Source: Aquilaria yunnanensis
Lineage: Eukaryota; Streptophyta; Magnoliopsida; Malvales; Thymelaeaceae
Reading direction: 5' to 3'
NCBI GenBank assembly: GCA_039654915.1
Contig: CM077599.1
Coordinates: 18,850,501 to 18,914,500 of the forward strand
DNA: 64,000 nucleotides
The stretch's first letter is position 1. Each line of letters starts with the position of its first letter. This document shows positions 56,601-64,000 of the stretch, in pieces. The position numbers and the translations under genes were made by a program. The notes under the pieces were generated by a model. It ran no database searches. It was given only the letters and a program-made list of their open reading frames with translations, and was not told where the DNA came from.

Positions 56601-56874
56601 TCATCCTAGCATGCAACTAACTAATTAATGCGATTGATCAAAAGCATGGATCAGCTTCAGTAGTCAAAACCCGAAAGAAGTTAATCAAGTAACCGGTGAA
56701 AAGAAACACAGAACTTACGGGAAATGAACTTCCATTATCGAGTCTGTCACTAGAACTGACAAGAGAAGAGTCCTCCATATGGGTCACCGAGAAACTTGGA
56801 GGAAAATGCACAGGCATAGCCATAGGCTGCTTGGCTGCATCTTGGCAGGCCTGCTCTGCATCCTGGACACACAT
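53625..56874 (-). CDS. Protein phosphatase 2C (PPM-type serine/threonine phosphatase)
   Basis: Four exons: 56874-56719, 55774-55574, 54908-54697 and 54186-53625 (1131 bp, 376 aa). All introns are GT-AG with matching phases. PP2Cs dephosphorylate Ser/Thr with two Mn/Mg ions. The metal and catalytic motifs are all present: GGRSHMEDTH (about 86-95), FDGHGG (121-126), ANAGDCRAVL (195-204), CSDGIWDV (289-296) and GATDN (331-335). The N-terminal 60-80 residues are low-complexity and variable, as in plant members; the C-terminal tail after about 350 is short and basic. The length fits plant cluster F/G enzymes such as those implicated in stress signalling, but the exact clade is not settled by eye. 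The start Met at 56874 is followed by CVQDAEQ. Predicted cytosolic or nuclear. Confidence 0.93.
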
Positions 56875-56919
56875 GCTGCTGTCGGCTAATCCCTTGGCCT
56901 CTGATAAAGAAAACTGATG

Positions 56920-58020
56920 GAATAGGAAAAAAAAAAAAAAAAAAGAAAGACTTTCGGTCTTGGCGTCTCAAGTCTCGACCAACCCTTTAACAATGGTATC
57001 CAAAGCTACAGCAGCAGAAGGAAACAAGGCAGATGGAGAAAGAATCTAATAGCGGGGAGAAGATTCTTGAGAATATAACACTTTAGATTTTTTAGTCGAA
57101 AATGGAGGGTGGTTGGCTACTTGGCTTATGGGGCTGGCCTGGCTGGTTGGAACACAAGAGCTAAGTGGGTGGTAAGGGAAAAGAGGCTGATAATTTTAAC
57201 TATTTAATGCCTTTTGTTGAATTCCAGATCTTTCCAAGGAAGCGTGGCTGGAAAAATGCAAACTCACTCCGATGGTGGCCTTTTTGTAATTAAATATTCC
57301 GTGAGGTCGTCTTTTTCGCTTCCATTTTAAACGTTGGCATTACGGTACGCCCCAACTTTTTATTTAACATACTTTGTTCAATAGGAAAGGAATCAATTAA
57401 TCAAACCAAAATAAAATTGGCTTCAAACCTACTCAAACCAACATTTTATTTTCCTAAATAAGAAACTAAAAAATGATAATTTTGTCTGGTGGATTTGGAA
57501 TTGGACTGCCGATTTATTTGAATTTTAGAGCACTCCCTGACGAAGTCCAGTATGACCCAATCCAAGCAACAATCTGTAGCTGGAATGGAATCATTTAGCA
57601 CAAACTAACAATTCATTAATCCAATACTTCGTAAGCCATAACAACGTGAAAACTCATCATAATTGAACATAGAAAACAATCATTGAATAGACTCTTGTTT
57701 TTTTTGCTCTACTTCTTCACCGATATAATTGTGTTGCTCATGAGCTAATATATGCATCTAAAGGATCCAATGGTTGTATCATTTGGTCTATGACTAATTG
57801 TCCAGATGTTAGTTCTAATGCTGTGGCATTAGATTTCTATTGATAGGTAATGACATGATTTTACTTCATTAGAAAAGTAGAAATAACCTAACTATCAAAT
57901 TAACCAAAAATCATATTACATATGCCTAACTTGTTTTAATTTGGTAACTCAAAACCAAAACAACAACAATTATAAATATTTTTTAAATAAATATCGAACA
58001 AAGAATCAAATTCATTTCTA
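56920..58020. other. PP2C upstream region and spacer
   Basis: A 19-base A run (56930-56948 region) lies in the likely leader of the PP2C. No TATA or gene is clear. A short AT-rich stretch leads to the inverted-repeat element at 58035. Confidence 0.4.
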
Positions 58021-58034
58021 TTTAACCCAACGGG

Positions 58035-60839
58035 GAAAGGTTAAAATCAATCCTATAACTATTGCAACTTTTCTCATTTAGCCATATAACTTCACGAGCT
58101 TCTATTGAGTCCTACATGTTCAAAACATTAGCAACATTAGTCCCATATTAGATGAGCTTGACATAAATCCTATATGACACTTGACGGCTGTTAATTCTTA
58201 CCCAGTTGGCAAAATTAGGGCTATTCTTTTACCCGGTTGGCACATGTAGGTGAGCTTAATTGCAAAAAGTAAAAGTCTCATGAAAATATTTCACAAACAC
58301 AAAGTTATAGGTACTTGAGACCTAGTTAGAGAGAAATAACATTTTCTCTTCTCCTTCCTCATCGAGTGTTTCTACTTTGAAAATTGAAGATTAATGCAAG
58401 GTCATAGATCTGGTTCATTGCTTGCTCTCCCAGAGCTCACAAATAACAGTCTTTACCTGGATTCCCTCACCTCTATCAATCTCTTTGCTATGCCTTTTGT
58501 GTAGAGTTTCAAGAGCCAAACAATGCAGCGGAATTAACCAAAGCCTTCCAGGATTCAAGTAAAACGGGGTAAATTGAGTGTTCAAAATTTTTTGCACCTA
58601 GTGAGTTGAGATTTTTCACTTAATTATTGAGCTGAATAACAAAACTTGAACAGTTAATGTATTCAAGCTCTCTACGGTATTCATACGAACCAATTGGATC
58701 ACCATGTCTCTTCCAGGTTTTGGCAGGAATGTTTCTCTTATGCTCGTAGTGCTAGCTTGTATTATCCAAGGAAACACAAAAGAAGAGTGCAACTAGAAAT
58801 TTCAAAACCCTTTCTGAATTTTGTCCAAGGGGCTCTCATGAAACTAAAATTATATATCATATATATAGGGATGCAAAATTTCCAAGCCAAGTAGGTTTCA
58901 TAACCCTAATTCAGTTATGCTTAATTTTGGACTTAACAATGGCTTAACTTTTAGGTCAGTAATTAATCTGAAATTATCATGAAATAAAAACCAAACAATT
59001 GCGCCAATGCACTTAAATAATCCAATTGGTTCTAAGTGTGTGACTTTATAGGCTCCTATCACGTTGGTAATGATCATAATCGCATTTATGATCATAAACA
59101 ATGAACGTTATCTAGCAACACATCATTGCTACCAAAGTGACAAGATATTTGGTGATTTGACTAAACCTTTACAATTATTATTCATATATGCCGTTGTCCC
59201 TTTATCTAGGATATAAAGACCGAGCACGAGATATGGAACGTGTCATTCTCATATTGCCCAATCTATGGTTGCTTGATTTTCAAGTAGACTGACTTAGATT
59301 AATGACATTGACATGCTATATCAACTCATCAAAGTATGACCATGCATTTCCCCAATTTTACTCAATCAAGAGGCCCAAAGATATCATTTTTATTGTATAG
59401 GAGGGATAAATCTTATCTTGATCATACAAATTCTTCTGCATGATACGTAATATATCCAATGATGACTTTTGTATTTACTTAGTTATGAGGAACAAGAAGA
59501 AGTATAAAAGTATATAACTCACATGTAGAGAATTTTGATGATCCCAGGTTAAAGGGCTGCACATACCATGATTACTATAAAAATCGCTTATGACATTCAT
59601 ATAATAATCCATGTAGCGCTCTCATGGCAAGTCGGTTTAGTACGCAAGTTCTCCAACCTGTACCAATATGTAGATTACATATATTATATTAGTCTCTACA
59701 TATATTGATCCTTGTGTATTATTGCAACCTATTTCACAATAATACTCGATTAGGGATATTTAAGAATATTATTATTCTTGAGTTATAATTATGTTTAATT
59801 ATGTTACACAGAAATAAATAACAAACACAATTGTTGGAATAATGTCTCAATAAAATATCATGCTCAATGTACGAAATACAATCATATCATAATTGGCTTT
59901 TGGGCACAACAATAACATTCCACATTCTCTCTAACCCACTAACGTCATCACTTGCTCTCAATGCCAACCAATCCTCGATTCCATCAACAGTTGCTTTACT
60001 ACTCAAGGTAATTCATTTGACACTTCCACTTTTTTCATCTTTACAACAAATTTGCGTCCAAAATAGGTCCCGGGAGCGTTGGTAACAAATTGGCTATTAC
60101 ACATATCCTCTTTCTTGTATTTTTTTTAATCTATAGTCCAAATCCTTCAGAGTCCAATATCTATAGATTCAATCACTAGCTTGATAGATTAAAATAGTAA
60201 CAGTTCTTGTTCTTTTCTATTATACTTTTTTTTACACTTTTTTTCTTTTGGGTCAAAAAGCAAGACCAAGTAAAAAATGGGTATCAGTGATGATAGAAAG
60301 GGGAAGAAGAAGAAGCATGATGAGGAGTAATAGGAAGATGAAGACAGAGTAGAGCTTGACTTTGAAATTGGTGAATGAGTGAGTTGATTTGGAAAAGTGG
60401 AATGCTGCGGCGCCAGCATCGATTGTGGATGATTTCCTAGTGCATCATAGCCTTGGGAAAGTTGTGAGTAAGGTGGTGTTTGAATTTCTAGAAGTAGAAA
60501 CAATTGGTGATGAAGGAGAAGATAAAAGATTATTTTTGTCTCTAATTGGGTCTAACGTACCTATAATTTTTGTCTTTGTGAAACATTTTGATGAAATTTT
60601 CATTTTTTACAATTAAGTTCACCTATTTGTGCCAACTAGGCAACAGAACAGCCCTACTTTTGCCAACTAGGCAAATTGTAATGGCTGTCAAGTGCCATAT
60701 AGGATTTTCATCAAGCTAGTCCGATATAGGACTAACATTGCTAATATTTTTGAATATATAAGATTCAAACAAAAACTCATTAAGTTATAGCACTAAATGA
60801 AAAAAGTTGCAAAAATTATAGGAGTGATTTTGACCTTTC
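58035..60839. mobile_element. Non-autonomous MULE-type element with about 225-bp inverted repeats
   Basis: Left end GAAAGGTTAAAATCAATCCT, then GCAACTTTTCTCATTTAG, and later phrases on rejected 'tatatgacacttgacggctg' and 'cccagttggcaaaattaggg'. The right end is the inverse, reading back from 60839: GAAAGGTCAAAATCACTCCT, GCAACTTTTTTCATTTAG, CTATATGGCACTTGACAGCC, CCTAGTTGGCAAAAGTAGGG. The flanks CCCAACGGG (58026-58034) and TCCAATGAG (60840-60848) match at six of nine positions, the rest being transitions. No transposase was found. Sequence at about 58560-59720 is LTR-like in style, and 59860-60500 has short frames of no known family. Confidence 0.75.
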
Positions 60840-60849
60840 TCCAATGAGA

Positions 60850-61270
60850 TGATATATTTGGTTTGGTTTATACTTTTACCCAAACCATGTTTAATTGGCC
60901 TATTTAATTTGTGTGGACTATGGAAGCCTGTGCGATGCTAGCCCTTTCATATTTCCTGATAAAATTGTTCTAGTTTATTAATAGATATGAGAACATGAAA
61001 AATGACAAGCCAATTTTTTTTACCTTCTTTTTTGTAATTTGAAAAATTCTTATACACCTGTAGTTTGAATGTAATAAAAAAACTTTTCAAAGATGGCCTT
61101 TTTGAGTTCTTGAGTGATAGTGTGGAATCTAACCTAGTTCTTTGGTGAGGAAAATTATTGAATCCAATAGACCGCTTAACATTAATTCAAGTTTCTTTCT
61201 CTTTCTTCCCAGTTTATATCATGTCCCTATTTCACATGCAAGTTAGTATGAGTTAAAGAATTACCAAATC
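60850..61270. other. AT-rich spacer
   Basis: No features recognised. Confidence 0.4.
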
Positions 61271-61279
61271 AATGATTCG

Positions 61280-62830
61280 ATTCTGGTGGAAAAAGGCTAA
61301 GTAGGGGAATGAAACCCATTTTCAGACTCAATATCAGTTAACTTTGCCAAAATGTGTAGGTGGTTTAGGAATCTGGGATCTTCAATAGTTTCATCAGGCC
61401 TTACTGGCTAAAACTTTCTAAAGAATTATGCACAAAAATCCTAAGTCATTGGTGAGAAGAGTTCTCTAAGTTAAGTATAGTAGAGGTGGTTCCCTATGGA
61501 AGGCTGATCTTGGTAGTAACCTACTTCAACATGGAAGAGTTTGGTTTTTGGGAAACAATACTAGAGCCACATTTATGCGGGACCATTGGGGATGGAAAAT
61601 CTATAGATTCTCAACATGATTATTAGCTCCTAGAGTTCCCTCCTGCTAGACTTCATGAATTTATTTGTAACAACCTAGGGAATGTATAGCCGAAGAGTGA
61701 TGTTGATTTGCTCCACCCAGATTCTAATGAGTGGAATGCTTCAATACTTTATTCCCTATTCCTAAAAGATATTGCTCAAATCATTATTCTTAGTGCTCGA
61801 ATAAGTGTTCAGGCAAAAATTGGCCAATTTAGGAAAGGGTGAAAGATGGAGTTTACACAATGAAGAAAGGTTATACTTCCTACCAACTTAGTAGAATACC
61901 ATTGGTTAGTGAGATTTTCCCCAATTGGTCACTCTCTAACTATTTTAAACAAGTGTTGCTACACACATTCCCCCCAAGTTTAAAACATTCATTCAGAAGT
62001 GTTGTTTGGAGGCTATCCCGACTAAGCTATAACTGTTTTGGAGGAAAATCTCACCTACGTCAGTTTGCCAGAGATGTGGAGAAGAAGAGGAGGACTTAAT
62101 CTATTTGTTTTTCAGATGCAATAAGTCTCAGTCAATCTAGGGCCAGTTTCCTAATATCCTTATGCCTAACTAAGGGATGTCTTTTGGTTCATGGTTCCAA
62201 GCTATATAGTCCTAATTTAAAAAAAAAAAAAGTCAGCGGAGAAATTGGATTTGATGTTGACAACCTTATTAAGCATTTGGTTGGGCCATAATTCTCCAGT
62301 TTTCTTAGGGGAGTCTAATCCACCAAATCAAATCATTATTGTGAGGGACACTCTCCAAAATGATTGTCTAGCAGCCATAGCTTATAAATCCTTTTTGCAA
62401 AAGATTCATCAACCATCTCCTCCGCCAAATGTTAAGATATGGGGCAGTTGTGCCTCCTGAGAAAATCTATCCATTTTTATGGTTGATGGCTCTTAGCCTA
62501 GCATATCAGGGAATGTTACTTTGGCTTGGACCTGTAGGCTCCTTGATGAAGGATTGCTAAAGCATCAATTGTTTTTAGGCCGATGCCTATCTGCCTTATT
62601 CACTAAGGGTAATCTTGGCTACTATAAGATTTACAGTTGCAAACAATATTTTGTATTGTGCAATTTTAACGGATTGTTTACAAAAATTCCTTCAAGTTAT
62701 TGACTTCTCAATAGTTCAGCTTGAGGTTAGTGCTGTTGTAAGGAGCATTCGGGATTTAGCTCACTTTTTTCAATGATTATCTTTAATTAAAGTCCAGTGG
62801 CGATCCATTGAAGTGGAGCACACTTTGGCA
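61280..62830 (+). pseudogene. LINE (L1-type) remnant, ORF2 C-terminal half
   Basis: From about 61340 the frame reads KCVGGLGIWDLQ, a stop, FHQALLAKTF, RIMHKNPKSLVRRVL, YSRGGSLWKADLGSN: the conserved segment after the LINE reverse transcriptase (GGLGI-x-LxxxNxALLxKW). It continues with VKDGVYTMKKGYTSYQLS (about 61840-61895), a zf-RVT remnant PSLKHSFRSVVWRLSR followed by CQRCGEEEED in another frame, and weak RNase H-like sequence to about 62800. Numerous stops and frameshifts are present. It resembles the minus-strand remnant at 47930-48960 in domain content but not closely in sequence. Confidence 0.75.
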
Positions 62831-62839
62831 ACTTCCTAC

Positions 62840-64000
62840 TTACATTCTCTCTCTTCTTATTAATTGTATTCCTTTATTTTTCAATCTGAGTAACAAAAAA
62901 GAAGAAATGAGACATTTTTCATTTTTAGCCCCACACATCCAATTTTGCATTTGACAATCACTGCTCGAATGACTTTTTTCGCACAATTCACATTGCATTA
63001 ATAACACGTGATAGCCTGGTATCCCATAATCGTTTGACTTTTCTCCTTTTGACACTTACTGTTCTACTTTACATTTTAAATCACCTAATTTTTCACCATG
63101 CGTTAACTTTAATTTAATAATCCTATTTTTTCCAATCTTTTTTTCCAACAGAATTTTGTTTCTAATTTCAAATTCAAAAATTCTATGATGCACATAGCAT
63201 TAACGGACACCTAATTTTTGATATGGTGGCTAATTACCTCATAGTTATATAAGCTCTCACTTACTTCAGTACTACACTACGCTACTGCAGTTAAATATAT
63301 GCATGTCCATGTTCCTATTTAAATACAAAGCAAGCAAAAACAACTTCTTCAGTTTGCCTTTAGCTGTTACTCAATTATACTACAGAAAAGAATTTGGAGT
63401 CGAGCTTTGCATGCACCCGTTTGCATGATCGCACCAATTTGCAGTTGCTCACCAATTGACCTGTAGAGACTAACAGTGATATTACTAACTACAATTCATT
63501 GTAAACACATTCTTCAATTCCACAAATCTTATATTTTCTATTGTTTGCTCATTAGCCAAATGCCCACAAACCATTATACTAACTATTTTTTCAATCTTAT
63601 AGCTAGCACTATTGTAGAGGCTGGTAAATGAAGGAGAGAAACTACAGCAAACAAAGTCCAACAAGTACATGAAAGTGTGTTGTGATACCAATTCAGTGTT
63701 TTTTTACAAATGCAAATTAGCAAAGAAATAATTGTGAATGCATTCTTTACTTCTCCTACCATTTCTAAAGTCCATTTGTTGGATGCTTTCTCTCACTTCC
63801 ATAGCTTTGTACATTATTTTTAGTAGCATGTGCACGGTAGCTATAAGAGTAGGGTTGAAGCTCGGTGTTCTTCTCTAACAGTGGGAATTTGTAATCGTTA
63901 CATTACCCATCTGCTAGGCCTAGTCTATATAAACTACTCTCTCAATCTCAAATTTTTTGTACCATTTACTTTTCAGCAATTAATTTATAATTTTTTTATT
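62840..64000. other. AT-rich right end of the window
   Basis: No gene or element recognised. Short frames (62840-63055, 63485-63691) carry no domain. Confidence 0.45.

Noticed and set aside
60189..60503. 104-codon minus-strand frame rich in Ser and Phe
   Set aside because: Low-complexity, no domain, lies within a transposon.

Overview
This is an AT-rich, intron-rich nuclear segment of a flowering plant, most likely a eudicot. The host genes (plant S1-type secreted proteins, a GOLVEN/RGF peptide precursor, a PP2C, a glycerol-3-phosphate-type transporter) and the GT-AG intron structure show this. There are no bacterial operons, CRISPR arrays or recognisable tRNA/rRNA genes. Splice models were read by eye and no expression data were available.

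Host genes. An S1-type (SPH) cluster on the minus strand holds two intact genes (10459-10935, 11854-12315) and a broken third copy (about 10035-10222). A nine-exon minus-strand gene (18817-23227) encodes RPAC1, the 40-kDa subunit shared by RNA polymerases I and III. A plus-strand gene at 31891-32965 encodes a GOLVEN/RGF/CLEL peptide hormone precursor; the choice of an internal splice donor gives two precursors ending in different GLV-type peptides. A two-exon major facilitator transporter lies at 51238-52825. A four-exon PP2C phosphatase lies at 53625-56874 on the minus strand. Possible exons of one unidentified minus-strand gene lie on both sides of the large Copia insertion.

Mobile DNA takes up much of the rest. 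From left to right: the C-terminal end of a MuDR transposase beside a GRF zinc-finger gene (1-1740); a complete hAT element (2767-8970) with terminal inverted repeats, an 8-bp target duplication, a dead transposase and captured host fragments; a MULE-type element nested in another (12810-14332); a non-autonomous CACTA element (15229-17272); a solo LTR (24324-25778); a foldback MITE (27399-27706); a MULE-type MITE just upstream of the GOLVEN gene (31251-31701); a Copia element (36425-44250) that itself contains a Pack-MULE (37952-39272, with a fragment of a HOP/STI1 co-chaperone gene) and a second, internally deleted Copia (41063-43555); a trihelix-gene fragment next to a MULE-like terminus (45229-45830); LINE remnants (47930-48960 and 61280-62830); a DUF1279 pseudogene (49385-49870); and two more MULE-type elements with long inverted repeats (50259-50927, 58035-60839).

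Two themes stand out: repeated capture of host gene fragments by different DNA transposon superfamilies, and a peptide-hormone gene that can be read as encoding two hormones by alternative splicing.
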